Source: an uncultured SAR116 cluster alpha proteobacterium
GTDB taxonomy: Bacteria; Pseudomonadota; Alphaproteobacteria; Puniceispirillales; Marisalimonadaceae
Reading direction: 5' to 3'
NCBI GenBank assembly: GCA_902589185.1
Contig: CACIRZ010000011.1
Location: 1 to 42,081, forward strand
Length of the DNA: 42,081 bases
The position numbers and the translations under genes were made by a program. A model generated the notes under the pieces. It was not told the origin of the DNA. It was given only the letters and a program-made list of their open reading frames with translations, and searched no databases. Below are positions 22,362 through 30,852 of this stretch, piece after piece (within the stretch, counting starts at the first letter, position 1; the number at the start of each line of letters is the position of its first letter).

Positions 22362-23417
22362 TTATATTTTGCCTAATTTTAGATAGACAACTTCATTTTT
22401 TGAACCAAGTCTTATTTTTGGTCCCCAGCATGCTGCACCTGAACTTACATATAGGTTTGAGTTATTCATACTATATAAACCATAGATAAATTTGAATTTT
22501 AATTTAACTACAAAGTTAAAAGGAAATATTTGTCCATTGTGAGTATGACCTGATAACATAAGGTAATTTATACAATTTAATTTTTGCCAAATATCAGGTT
22601 TATGACAGACAAACAAATTAAATAGATTATTATCACAAAGCTTGTTTGCAAAATTAATTTTTGAACTTTCTGTCTGGTTATCATCAATACCAATGAGATT
22701 AATACCATCGATTTCTATTTTATTATTTTTTAATTGATTAATATTAAAGGATGCTAGTTGATTGATTTTATTTTGATAGTTTTTTAAATAATATTCGTGA
22801 TTACCACTTACAAAATAAATCGGTTTATTAATTTCCATAAAAATATTTAGATCTTTAAAATCAAAAGAACTAGAGTCAATCAAATCACCTCCAATCAATA
22901 AGAAATCAAAGTTAAGTTTATTAATTTTTTTTATAATTTTAACTAGGTGATTTTTATTGTTAGTACCAAGATGAACATCACTTATGAATAATATTTTATA
23001 ATTTTTTTTTATACTTGATGATTTTATATCTATCTCTTTTATGTTTATCGTTCTAGCGTTGTATGAACCATAAATATAAATCAAAATTATTAATATTAGA
23101 GAACCTATTCCGATAAAGAATGTGCTGATTTGTAAAATAAAATTAAAAACAACAAATGTGGATATTATAATAAAACTTATAAAACCAATTCCTAAACCTT
23201 CATAAACAAAGATTTTTAATGGTTTGAAAGTAGTATGTGATCTTAAATAGTATAATATTAATATATAAAATATCAGAGTATTAATCAAAGAATATTGAAA
23301 AGATTGTGTTTGATTGAATAGTAATTTATTAAGTGTTTCGAATGGGAAAATATAAAATAAATAAGTTATTATTAACAATATAACATTAAATAAAATCCTG
23401 TAGATATTTTTGTTCAT
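22362..23417 (-). CDS. Membrane-anchored calcineurin-like metallophosphoesterase
   Basis: The protein is 351 residues from the preferred start. The N-terminal third has about four hydrophobic segments (within residues 5-130). The catalytic domain follows with all phosphoesterase motifs: FISDVHLG, LIGGDLID, YFVSGNHEYYL and LSGHTHNGQ. This layout resembles YkuE/YaeI-type enzymes, some of which act on lipid-linked phosphates such as UDP-diacylglucosamine, but the substrate is not assigned here. I prefer the ATG at 23417, which lies one base after the photolyase stop (TAAaATG). An in-frame ATG at 23441 would overlap the photolyase end by 23 bases. The genes are probably translationally coupled, with photolyase first. 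Confidence 0.82.
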   Translation of the reverse strand: MNKNIYRILFNVILLIITYLFYIFPFETLNKLLFNQTQSFQYSLINTLIFYILILYYLRSHTTFKPLKIFVYEGLGIGFISFIIISTFVVFNFILQISTFFIGIGSLILIILIYIYGSYNARTINIKEIDIKSSSIKKNYKILFISDVHLGTNNKNHLVKIIKKINKLNFDFLLIGGDLIDSSSFDFKDLNIFMEINKPIYFVSGNHEYYLKNYQNKINQLASFNINQLKNNKIEIDGINLIGIDDNQTESSKINFANKLCDNNLFNLFVCHKPDIWQKLNCINYLMLSGHTHNGQIFPFNFVVKLKFKFIYGLYSMNNSNLYVSSGAACWGPKIRLGSKNEVVYLKLGKI

Positions 23418-23418
23418 T

Positions 23419-24855
23419 TTAAGGTATTTTAGTTTTTGCAAATGCGTCTAAAGCATGTTGTCTTGAACTTTTAATATCTACAATTGGTTTTGGATAATTT
23501 TTACCGAGCGTAACGCCTGCTTTTTCCAAAATATCATCAGGCGCTTCCCATGGATTAAAAAGGTATTTATTTGGAACTAATTCCAATTCTGGAACATATT
23601 TTCTAGTATATTCGCCATTGGCATCAAACTTAACACCTTGTGTAACAGGATTAAAAATTCTAAAATATGGCGCAGCATCAGCACCACATCCAGCTACCCA
23701 TTGCCAACTTGCACTATTGCTTGCTAAATCTGCATCAACTAAACAATCCCAAAACCATTTCTCTCCTTCGTGCCAATGTGTAAGTAAATTTTTTACTAAA
23801 AACGAGCCAACTATCATCCTAAGTCTATTATGCATATAACCTGTAGACCATAGCTCTCTCATTCCTGCGTCTACTATTGGATATCCAGTTTGACCAGTTT
23901 TCCATGCTAAAAGATATTCTGAGTTATTAATCCAAGGAAAATTATCAAATTTTGTTTGTAAATTTTTCTTTGGTAATTCGGGATAAAAATACAATAAATA
24001 ATTTGAAAATTCTCTCCACCCCATTTCAGACAAAAAAATGTCAGTATCTTGTTGATGTTTCATTCCCATTTGATTTAGATCTTTAACGGCATGCCAGACA
24101 GTATTGGGAGAAATTTCGCCCCAGTGTAAATGTGGAGAAAGTCTAGATACATTTTTCTTATATGGAAAATTTCTACCCTCTTTATATCCATCTAAATCGG
24201 TATCAACAAAATTGTTAAGCCGTGTAATTGCAGCTTTTTCTCCAATTTGCCAACTTTCCATTATTTTGTTTTTCCAATTATGTTTTGGTAATAAATTTAA
24301 TTCATTTATTTTCAGACTTTTAAAATTTTTTACCGCGAAGTAATTAATATTTTTTGGTTTTTCAAGAGGTCTTCTTGGTTCGGTTGCATTCAAACAACCT
24401 CTTCTAAAATAAGGAGTAAAAACTTTATAATTTGTTTTATCATCTTTAAGTATATCCCATGGTTCCCATAGGACTGAACTATTAAAGGAGTGTGTTTCTA
24501 TTTCTAATTTTTTTAAATTTGTTTTTATTTTTTTATCTCTAGAAATAACCCATGGTTCATAAACTCTATTCCAATATATTTTATTTATTGATTCTAATTG
24601 ACATATTTTAACTAAAATTTCTTCTGGATCACCTTTTGCGATTATCAATTTATTCTGAAATTCTTTATCAAGCTCTTTTAAAGATTGATGAAGCCAAACT
24701 CTTCCTGCTTGGCCGATTTTGTGGTTCTTAGAGTTAACATCATCAAGAATATATATTGGAATTATTGAACCATTTTTGACAGATGCAATTAATGCTGGAT
24801 TGTCGTGTAACCTTAAATCTTGTCTTATCCAATATATACTAGCGTTCGAACTCAT
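23419..24855 (-). CDS. phrB: Deoxyribodipyrimidine photolyase (cryptochrome/photolyase class I)
   Basis: A 478-residue flavoprotein that uses light to split UV-induced pyrimidine dimers. The N-terminal antenna domain begins SIYWIRQDLRLHDNPALI. The FAD domain includes LSPHLHWGEISPNTVWHAV, YLLAWKTGQTGYPIVDAGMRELWSTGYMHNRLRM, and the highly conserved WHEGEKWFWDCLVDADLASNSASWQWVAGCGADAAPYFRIFNP, where the electron-transfer Trp residues lie. The length is standard. A CPD photolyase is the default call; a (6-4) or CryB-type would lack parts of this conserved block. It fits a sunlit surface-water lifestyle. It is divergent from the CoA-transferase gene, with a 139-base gap. Confidence 0.93.
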   Translation of the reverse strand: MSSNASIYWIRQDLRLHDNPALIASVKNGSIIPIYILDDVNSKNHKIGQAGRVWLHQSLKELDKEFQNKLIIAKGDPEEILVKICQLESINKIYWNRVYEPWVISRDKKIKTNLKKLEIETHSFNSSVLWEPWDILKDDKTNYKVFTPYFRRGCLNATEPRRPLEKPKNINYFAVKNFKSLKINELNLLPKHNWKNKIMESWQIGEKAAITRLNNFVDTDLDGYKEGRNFPYKKNVSRLSPHLHWGEISPNTVWHAVKDLNQMGMKHQQDTDIFLSEMGWREFSNYLLYFYPELPKKNLQTKFDNFPWINNSEYLLAWKTGQTGYPIVDAGMRELWSTGYMHNRLRMIVGSFLVKNLLTHWHEGEKWFWDCLVDADLASNSASWQWVAGCGADAAPYFRIFNPVTQGVKFDANGEYTRKYVPELELVPNKYLFNPWEAPDDILEKAGVTLGKNYPKPIVDIKSSRQHALDAFAKTKIP

Positions 24856-24994
24856 TTGAATTTGCTTTTAAAAATTATAAAAAATTATTTGTCTTGATGA
24901 TAAATTAAATTAGAGTTTTTATTATATATAATTGGTGTTTTTCCTAAGATATATCAATAGATAATATTCAAAAATCTATTTTATAAGGAGTTAC

Positions 24995-26167
24995 ATGTCA
25001 TATCAAAAACCTTATAAAGGTCTTAAAGTTATTGATTTTTCTCAAGGTGTAGCTGGCCCATATTGCGGGATGCTTTTGGCTCAACACGGCGCAGAGGTAA
25101 TTAAAATAGAACCTAAAGATGGTGATTGGGCAAGAAATCTTGGACAGGAGTATGGAGAACATTCTGCTTTTTCGGTAGCAGCTAACTTAGGTAAAAAAAG
25201 CATTATAATTGATTTAAAGAATAAAAAGAGCCAATCTATTTTAGATAAAATTATTAAACAATCCGATATTTTTATTGAGGGGTTTCGACCAGGTGTAATA
25301 ACACGTCTTGGTTATGATTATAACAGACTAATAAAAATAAACCCAAAATTAATTTATTTATCTATATCAGGGTTTGGTCAAATTGGACCTATGAGTAATA
25401 AGCCTGCAATGGATCCTGTTCTTCAAGCTTTTACAGGTTTTATGTCAGAAAACAAAGGCCCAGACGATATTCCTCATAGAACACCTGTTATTATATTTGA
25501 TATGACTACTGCTTTATATGCAACTCAGTTAATATCAGCATCCTTATATGCAAGAACAAATGAGAAATTTGGGAGAAAGATAGAAATAAGTCTAATGGAA
25601 GCTGCTGCTGCAATGCAATCTATAAGACTTATGAGTGGATATATGGAAGGTCCTTATACTCATGCTTCATCTCCTTCTGGAACATTTAAAACCAAAGATG
25701 GTTGGATACAAATTATAGTCGTAAAAAATCATGAATTTATCAAATTTTGTAATGCAGTAGGCTGGAAAAAATTTATCAATGATAAACGTTTTGTTAGTAA
25801 TGCTGAAAGAAGAAAACATGAAGCAATTCTCTCAAGAGAGGTTCAAAAACTATTTATAAAAGAAAAAACTGAATATTGGAAAAATTTACTAAATGATTAT
25901 GAAGTTCAAAACGAAAAGGTACAAAATTACAAAGAATTCATTGAAAGCGAACAAACAAAGGCTTTAGATTTAATTTCTTGGGTAAAACAACCAACAACAG
26001 GAACACTATGGCCAGTTCCAAATATTCCAGGCATGCCAAAATTTACAAATGATAATCTGCTCTCTAAAGCACCATCTCTAGGTCAGCACTCAAAAGAAAT
26101 TTTGAAATCTTTAGGTTATACAGATGGTCAAATAGAAAATTTTATAAGTGAGGAAGTTATAAAATAG
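24995..26167 (+). CDS. Class III CoA-transferase (CaiB/BaiF/Frc family)
   Basis: A 390-residue enzyme moving CoA between carboxylic acids. Family features are LKVIDFSQGVAGPYCGMLLAQHGAEVIKIEP at the start, FIEGFRPGVITRLGYDY, YLSISGFGQIGP, and the catalytic Asp169 in VIIFDMTTALYA, which has the same number as in formyl-CoA transferase. The C-terminal GTLWPVPNIPGMPKFTND and APSLGQHSKEIL are also typical. The substrate (oxalate, carnitine, succinate, bile acid or another) is not predictable from the sequence. The ribosome-binding site AAGGAG precedes the ATG by 6 bases. It is followed by two micro-protein genes and then a GMC oxidoreductase, with no tight operon. Confidence 0.9.
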   Translation: MSYQKPYKGLKVIDFSQGVAGPYCGMLLAQHGAEVIKIEPKDGDWARNLGQEYGEHSAFSVAANLGKKSIIIDLKNKKSQSILDKIIKQSDIFIEGFRPGVITRLGYDYNRLIKINPKLIYLSISGFGQIGPMSNKPAMDPVLQAFTGFMSENKGPDDIPHRTPVIIFDMTTALYATQLISASLYARTNEKFGRKIEISLMEAAAAMQSIRLMSGYMEGPYTHASSPSGTFKTKDGWIQIIVVKNHEFIKFCNAVGWKKFINDKRFVSNAERRKHEAILSREVQKLFIKEKTEYWKNLLNDYEVQNEKVQNYKEFIESEQTKALDLISWVKQPTTGTLWPVPNIPGMPKFTNDNLLSKAPSLGQHSKEILKSLGYTDGQIENFISEEVIK

Positions 26168-26168
26168 T

Positions 26169-26273
26169 CTACATTATTCCAGTAATTGTAAATAGCAGAG
26201 GAATAAAAAGTAAAACTGCTAGAATAGTTTCTGATTTTAAACTTTCAGTGAAAGTGTATTGATCTTTACTCAT
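26169..26273 (-). CDS. Micro-protein, 34 residues, one membrane helix
   Basis: The leftward frame starts MSKDQYTFTESLKSE and continues with a hydrophobic helix (TILAVLLFIPLLFTITGIM) to a TAG stop. AAGGA on the coding strand (complement of 26281-26285) lies 7 bases before the ATG, a near-ideal arrangement in a gap with no other gene. The N-in orientation with a short polar head and a single helix at the C-terminus suggests a tail-anchored inner-membrane peptide. It ends two bases from the stop of the convergent CoA-transferase gene and is divergent from another micro-protein at 26374. I do not recognise a family; a small respiratory-chain or transporter subunit is only a possibility. Confidence 0.6.
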   Translation of the reverse strand: MSKDQYTFTESLKSETILAVLLFIPLLFTITGIM

Positions 26274-26280
26274 AATTTAT

Positions 26281-26285
26281 TCCTT
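26281..26285 (-). promoter_or_regulatory. Ribosome-binding site of the 34-residue micro-protein
   Basis: The coding strand reads AAGGA, 7 bases before the ATG whose complement is at 26271-26273. This is the main support for calling that short frame a gene. Confidence 0.6.
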
Positions 26286-26322
26286 ATGTTTTTTTTATTA
26301 TTTTATTTTTTTTTTAATAGAA

Positions 26323-26351
26323 TTCAAGTCTTTTTAAATTTATTGTAAACT
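26323..26351 (+). promoter_or_regulatory. Weak promoter candidate for the 40-residue micro-protein
   Basis: TTCAAG at 26323-26328 and TAAACT at 26346-26351 are separated by 17 bases. The implied start near 26358 would leave a leader holding only the AGAGGA site. T-rich sequence at 26289-26315 lies upstream. Both hexamers are imperfect. Confidence 0.3.
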
Positions 26352-26373
26352 AATTAAAATTAAGAGGATAATA

Positions 26374-26496
26374 ATGAGTTTAATATTTGGAATCATAATT
26401 GCTGCCTTAGTGTTTTTCTTTTCAAATGAAATTCAAGAAATTATGGTTTCTAGTGGCTTAAGAGACTATTTAGTTAATTGGCTTCAATCTTGGTAA
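26374..26496 (+). CDS. Micro-protein, 40 residues, one membrane helix
   Basis: The frame begins MSLIFGIIIAALVFFFSNEI, a hydrophobic helix directly at the N-terminus, and continues with an amphipathic tail ending in LRDYLVNWLQSW. AGAGGA at 26363-26368 lies 5 bases before the ATG. The stop TAA is at 26494-26496, and about 90 bases separate it from the GMC gene. I see no named family. It is divergent from the 34-residue micro-protein, so the two may share the 100-base AT-rich region between their starts. The good ribosome-binding site and a protein-like sequence in an otherwise empty gap are the grounds for the call. Confidence 0.6.
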   Translation: MSLIFGIIIAALVFFFSNEIQEIMVSSGLRDYLVNWLQSW

Positions 26497-26526
26497 TTTG
26501 AGAGCATTTTTTGTAATTGTATAAAA

Positions 26527-26561
26527 ATAATCTTTAATTATTATCAAATCTTAAAGATAAT
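26527..26561. repeat. Imperfect inverted repeat before the GMC gene
   Basis: ATAATCTTTAA at 26527-26537 and TTAAAGATAAT at 26551-26561 pair at 10 of 11 positions with a 13-base loop. It may be an operator for the GMC oxidoreductase gene or a chance feature of AT-rich DNA. AGGA at 26577-26580 is the ribosome-binding site. Confidence 0.3.
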
Positions 26562-26588
26562 TATAGTATATTAATTAGGACCTTTTTA

Positions 26589-28229
26589 ATGATAGATAAT
26601 TTTGATTACATCATAGTAGGAGCAGGTTCTTCTGGTTGTGTTTTGGCTAATAGACTAAGCGCCAATGGAAAAAATTCAGTATGCATTTTAGAAGCAGGTC
26701 CTCCTGATTGGAACCCTTTCATACATATTCCAGCAGGTTTTATGAAAACACTTATTAATCCAAATGTGAACTGGCTTTTTAAAGCTGAACCTAGTTGGGG
26801 GACAGATGGAAGAATTATAGATATTCCAAGAGGTAAAACATTAGGTGGATCAAGCTCAATTAATGGAATGGTTTTCAATAGAGGACAAAATTTAGATTTT
26901 GACGTTTGGGCTCAAAAAGGTAATAAAGGTTGGAGTTATTCTGATTTACTTCCTTATTTTAAAAAGTATGAAAAAAGACACGGTGAATTTGATGATGTTT
27001 ATCGTGGAAGTCAAGGTGAGTTGCCAATTACTGATCTTGAATACAGAGACCCATTATGTGAAGCATTTATAAAAAGTGCTATAGAACAAGGAATTCCATT
27101 GAACAAAGACTATAATGGACAATCTCAAGAAGGCGTTTCTTATGTACAACGGACTACTCGAGGAAGATTTAGAGTAAGTGCGGCAAAAGCATTTCTTAAT
27201 CCGGCTAAGTCTCGACAAAATCTCCAAATAATAACAAATGCATTTGTAACAAAAGTTAATTTTAAAAATAAAGTAGCAATTGGTGTAGAATATTTAAGAG
27301 GAGGAAGAAGAGGAAAAAAGATTAACCTCATGGCCAATAAAGAAGTCATTTTATCTTCGGGAGTTATAAAATCCCCACATATTCTTCATATGTCAGGTAT
27401 TGGACCTGCTGAACATCTAAAAAATATTGGAATAGATGTTGTCCATAATCTAAAAGGTGTAGGTATGAATTTAAGGGATCATTTTGCTCCAAGGTTAACA
27501 GCACGAGCAAAAAATATTGAGACTATTAATGAAAAATCCAGGGGATTAAAACTTCTAAAGGAGATTGGAAAGTATGTGATTGGAAAACAATCAATAGTTA
27601 ATTTAAGTCCTACATTAGTGTATTGTTTTTGGCATTCTAATGAAGAAATAAGAAACCATGATCTTCAAATGACTTTCACTCCAGCATCATACAAAGAGGG
27701 TGTGCAATCAACTTTAGATACTGAACCTGGATTTACTGTAACTGCATGGCAGCAAAGGCCTGAGTCGCTTGGTTGGGTTAAATCTAGAACTAATGATCCA
27801 TTTGATGCACCATTAATTCAGCCCAACTACTTAGATGCGGATGAAGATAAAAGAGTTGTTGTCGCAGGGTTAAAATTATCTAGAAGACTTATGCATTCTA
27901 AAGCTCTGTCACATTATTTCGATTATGAAGTTTATCCAGGAATAGAAAAACAAAGTGATGAAGAATTACTTCAAGTTGCAAGAGAAAGAGGAACAACTAC
28001 TTATCATCAGATGGGAACCTGCAGAATGGGTCCAAAATCTGATCTAACTGCAGTTGTAGATGATAATCTTAAAGTTTATGGTTTAAAAAATATAAGAGTA
28101 ATAGATGCGTCTATTATGCCAACTATGCTGTCTGCAAATTTACACTCTGGTGCCACATTGATTGGAGAAAAAGGCTCTGATTTAGTCCTTGGTAATAACC
28201 CAATTGATCCTGTGATTTTAAATTATTAA
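26589..28229 (+). CDS. GMC-family FAD oxidoreductase (choline/alcohol dehydrogenase-like)
   Basis: A 546-residue flavoenzyme oxidising an alcohol to an aldehyde. The FAD Rossmann motif is GAGSSG (11-16), followed by GGSSSINGMVFNRG, VILSSGVIKSPHILHMSGIGP, TTYHQMGTCRMG with a conserved His, and the GMC C-terminal signature VIDASIMPTMLSANLHSGATLIGEKGSDLV. The length and domain order match bacterial choline dehydrogenase-like enzymes. However, most such marine paralogues act on other alcohols, and no betaine aldehyde dehydrogenase or bet regulator is nearby, so betA is not assigned. Codon use is ordinary. The YghU-type GST gene starts 24 bases after its stop, so the two are likely co-transcribed. 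Confidence 0.9.
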   Translation: MIDNFDYIIVGAGSSGCVLANRLSANGKNSVCILEAGPPDWNPFIHIPAGFMKTLINPNVNWLFKAEPSWGTDGRIIDIPRGKTLGGSSSINGMVFNRGQNLDFDVWAQKGNKGWSYSDLLPYFKKYEKRHGEFDDVYRGSQGELPITDLEYRDPLCEAFIKSAIEQGIPLNKDYNGQSQEGVSYVQRTTRGRFRVSAAKAFLNPAKSRQNLQIITNAFVTKVNFKNKVAIGVEYLRGGRRGKKINLMANKEVILSSGVIKSPHILHMSGIGPAEHLKNIGIDVVHNLKGVGMNLRDHFAPRLTARAKNIETINEKSRGLKLLKEIGKYVIGKQSIVNLSPTLVYCFWHSNEEIRNHDLQMTFTPASYKEGVQSTLDTEPGFTVTAWQQRPESLGWVKSRTNDPFDAPLIQPNYLDADEDKRVVVAGLKLSRRLMHSKALSHYFDYEVYPGIEKQSDEELLQVARERGTTTYHQMGTCRMGPKSDLTAVVDDNLKVYGLKNIRVIDASIMPTMLSANLHSGATLIGEKGSDLVLGNNPIDPVILNY

Positions 28230-28243
28230 TTAAACTTTCATAA

Positions 28244-28256
28244 GAGGAAAACATTG
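28244..28256 (+). promoter_or_regulatory. Ribosome-binding site and TTG start of yghU
   Basis: GAGGA at 28244-28248 lies 5 bases before a TTG at 28254. The next in-frame ATG (codon 8) would cut into the conserved N-terminal region PPKKWVWDKENGG. Confidence 0.6.
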
Positions 28257-29123
28257 AAAAAATCAGAAAAGTATATGCCTCCAAAAAAATGGGTTTGGGA
28301 TAAAGAAAATGGTGGAAAGTTTGCAAATATTAATAGACCTATCTCTGGTAGCACACATATAAAAGATCTCCCAGTTGGTGAACATCCATTTCAACTATAT
28401 TCTCAAGGAACACCAAATGGAGTTAAAGTTACCATAATGCTTGAAGAATTACTCAATTTGGGTATTCAAGAAGCAGAGTACGATGCTTGGTTAATAAGAA
28501 TTGGTGATGGGAATCAGTTTGGTTCTGGTTTTGTTGAGATTAATCCAAATTCAAAAATACCAAGTTTATTGGATAAATCTGAAGATAATCCTGTAAGAAT
28601 TTTTGAATCTGGTTCAATATTATTATATTTAGCTGATAAATTTAATAGGTTTATTCCTCAAAAATTTGAGGATAGAACAGAATGTCTCAACTGGTTATTT
28701 TGGCAAATGGCAAGTGCACCTTATTTAGGAGGAGGATTTGGTCATTTTTATGCTTATGCTCCTGAAAAATATGAATATCCAATTAATCGATTTGCAATGG
28801 AAGTTAAAAGACAATTAGATGTTTTAGATAAATTACTATCTGATAAAAAATTTATTTGTTGTGAAGAATATACTATTGCCGATATAGCAATTTGGTCATG
28901 GTACGGGGCCTTGGTATTGGGAAGGTTATATGATGCAGAAGAATTTTTAGATGTCAAAACATATAAAAATGTTTTGCGATGGGCAAAAGAAATTAATTAT
29001 AGGCAGGCTGTCAAAAGAGGAATCATGGTAAATAAAATTAAAGGTAATCCATCATCCCAGCTTCATGAAAGACATAGTCCATCTGACTTCATTCATAAAA
29101 CTCAAGATAAATTAGAAAAATAA
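28254..29123 (+). CDS. yghU: YghU-type glutathione S-transferase/disulfide-bond oxidoreductase
   Basis: A 289-residue Nu-class GST-like enzyme. From memory it is strikingly similar to E. coli YghU along its whole length: VWDKENGGKFANINRPISG, LPVGEHPFQLYSQGTPNG, VTIMLEELL, EYDAWLIRIGDGNQFGSGFVEINPNSKIPSL, FESGSILLYLADKF, GGGFGHFYAYAP and QLHERHSPSDF all correspond. YghU has glutathione-dependent disulfide reductase and organic peroxide activity in vitro; its cellular role is unclear. It starts at TTG with GAGGA upstream. The gene follows the GMC oxidoreductase by 24 bases, suggesting removal of peroxide or reactive aldehyde by-products (inference). It converges on an SDR with an 18-base gap. 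Confidence 0.93.
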   Translation: MKKSEKYMPPKKWVWDKENGGKFANINRPISGSTHIKDLPVGEHPFQLYSQGTPNGVKVTIMLEELLNLGIQEAEYDAWLIRIGDGNQFGSGFVEINPNSKIPSLLDKSEDNPVRIFESGSILLYLADKFNRFIPQKFEDRTECLNWLFWQMASAPYLGGGFGHFYAYAPEKYEYPINRFAMEVKRQLDVLDKLLSDKKFICCEEYTIADIAIWSWYGALVLGRLYDAEEFLDVKTYKNVLRWAKEINYRQAVKRGIMVNKIKGNPSSQLHERHSPSDFIHKTQDKLEK

Positions 29124-29141
29124 AAATAAAAATAAAATTTT

Positions 29142-29900
29142 TTATAATTCTTCAATTCCCAGATCTGCAATATATCTCCTATGCCATGTTGGACTAATTG
29201 TTAACTCGTTTATACATACATGCCTAGGCATTTGACACAAGAATGCTATTGTTTGACCTAAATCATCTGGTTGCAACATCTTACTTTTTTGTTCAATAGA
29301 GAGTTTTTTTGGACGTTTGTCTAATATGGCTGTTGAAACTTCACCTGGGCATAATGCAGTAGCTCTAATACCAAGATTACAATATTTCATATTAATAGTT
29401 TCTGTCATTGCATTAAGTGCGTGTTTCGAAGAAGTATATGACACACCCGATAATAAACTTACATGGTTACCTGACCATGAAGATACATTAATAATTAACC
29501 CATCTTTTTTATCTTTCATAAATGGTATAACTGCCTTACAGCAATAAAATAAACCATTAATGTTAGTTTGTATTACTTGGTCCCATTCATTTTCATCAAT
29601 ATTATCCCAATCTCTTTTTTCTATATTAATTCCAGCACAATTTACTAAAACATCTATATGCTCAATTTCACTTTTTAAAGCATATATAAGATCTCTTACA
29701 GATTGTTTATCAGAAATATCAACAGGTTTTATCATAGTGTCTTTATCACATTTAGAAGCTGTATCTTGAAGAGTTTGAATATTTCTACCTGACAAAATTA
29801 CTTTCATACCAAGTTTAGATAATTTTATAGCTGCATCTTGTCCAATTCCTGATCCTGCACCTGTTATCCAGACTACTTTATTTTCTAAATTTCTTATCAT
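29142..29900 (-). CDS. Short-chain dehydrogenase/reductase
   Basis: A 252-residue classical SDR with cofactor motif TGAGSGIG (13-20), VNCAG (a variant of NNAG, 86-90) and catalytic Tyr155-x3-Lys159 (SYTSSKHAL), with Ser in INVSSWSGN. The C-terminal part (LCQMPRHVCINELTISPTWHRRYI) is the type seen in 3-oxoacyl- or serine/3-hydroxy acid dehydrogenase-like (YdfG group) SDRs, where ELTISPT is conserved. The precise substrate is not inferable. It lies 34 bases downstream of another SDR on the same strand; the two are only generally similar, so a tandem duplication is not obvious. It converges on yghU. Confidence 0.85.
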   Translation of the reverse strand: MIRNLENKVVWITGAGSGIGQDAAIKLSKLGMKVILSGRNIQTLQDTASKCDKDTMIKPVDISDKQSVRDLIYALKSEIEHIDVLVNCAGINIEKRDWDNIDENEWDQVIQTNINGLFYCCKAVIPFMKDKKDGLIINVSSWSGNHVSLLSGVSYTSSKHALNAMTETINMKYCNLGIRATALCPGEVSTAILDKRPKKLSIEQKSKMLQPDDLGQTIAFLCQMPRHVCINELTISPTWHRRYIADLGIEEL

Positions 29901-29934
29901 TTATTTTGCCTTAATATATTGTGTGTAATTAAAT

Positions 29935-30738
29935 TTACTGTGCTGTTAAGCCACCATCAACAACAAGACTTGAGCCTGTCATAAAACTTGAAGCGTCAGA
30001 GGATAAGAATAAAATTGTTTTAGCAACTTCATCCGCTGTTCCAAGACGACCAATAGGTGTTTGATTGACGCCTGCAGAATAAGATTCCTCTGCTGTCATT
30101 CCTGGATTTTGATTAATCCTTGCATTAGCAACTTGTTTTCCCATTTCAGTTTCAATGATACCAGGATGAACTTGATTAATTCTAATAGGAAAATTTTTTT
30201 TCCCAAAATAAATAGCCATTGATTTTGTGAAAGTAGTAATGCCACCTTTTGTCATTGAATATAATGGGTCAAGTTGAGAGCCAACAAGACCAGCTACAGA
30301 GCTAAGATTAATTATAGCACTCCCAAATTTTGTTTTTTTTCCTGCCTCTGTCAATAAGGGCACTAAATGTTTAATGCCAAGAAAAACTCCAGTTAAATTA
30401 ATTGATATTAATTTTTGATATTCTTCTACTGATACATTATCAATATCTTTGCCAATCCAAATACCTGCATTATTTACTAGAATATCTACTAGGATATTTT
30501 TGTTTTTCAAAACATTAGAAAAATCAATCCATTCAATTTCATTAGCCACATTTATTTGATAAAAATCTGTTTCAACACCTAATTCAGAAACTTCTTTTAC
30601 GGTCTTTAAACCTTCATATTTATCGATATCTAAAATATATACATTTGCTCCAGCATTTGCCAAAGTAAGACAAACACTTTTACCAATACCTTTTGATCCA
30701 CCAGTGACTATTGCGTTTTTGCCTTTTAAATCTTTCAA
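29935..30738 (-). CDS. Short-chain dehydrogenase/reductase (FabG-like)
   Basis: A 267-residue SDR with TGGSKGIG (12-19), NNAG in DILVNNAGIW and catalytic Tyr160-x3-Lys164 (PLYSMTKGG), with Ser in INLSSVAGL. It ends GSSLVVDGGLTAQ like FabG-type enzymes. The LDIDKYEG segment after the second strand, carrying Asp at the end of the beta strand, favours NAD over NADP. Many members oxidise secondary alcohols, for example cyclopentanol or steroid dehydrogenases. It is the first gene of a leftward SDR pair, and its upstream region of 198 bases contains a perfect 11-bp inverted repeat. Confidence 0.86.
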   Translation of the reverse strand: MKDLKGKNAIVTGGSKGIGKSVCLTLANAGANVYILDIDKYEGLKTVKEVSELGVETDFYQINVANEIEWIDFSNVLKNKNILVDILVNNAGIWIGKDIDNVSVEEYQKLISINLTGVFLGIKHLVPLLTEAGKKTKFGSAIINLSSVAGLVGSQLDPLYSMTKGGITTFTKSMAIYFGKKNFPIRINQVHPGIIETEMGKQVANARINQNPGMTAEESYSAGVNQTPIGRLGTADEVAKTILFLSSDASSFMTGSSLVVDGGLTAQ

Positions 30739-30826
30739 ATTATTTCCTTTTCATAAATATTATTTCAAAATTTTATTTTTTTATTTAATACTCATAAGTC
30801 TATATATTTTGATAAATTTTGAAATC

Positions 30827-30852
30827 TTAATTTATTATTCATAATAAATTAA
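30827..30852. repeat. Perfect 11-bp inverted repeat in the divergent SDR/DsbA intergenic region
   Basis: TTAATTTATTA (30827-30837) and TAATAAATTAA (30842-30852) pair perfectly around the loop TTCA. The region lies between two divergently starting genes, so an operator is more plausible than a terminator. All stem pairs are A-T, so a transcript hairpin would be weak. I see no gene in 30739-30936. Confidence 0.6.

Noticed and set aside
26289-26316. Long T-rich stretch as a terminator for the CoA-transferase gene
   Set aside because: No GC-rich hairpin precedes it, it lies about 120 bases past the stop, and it sits between the starts of two divergent short genes.
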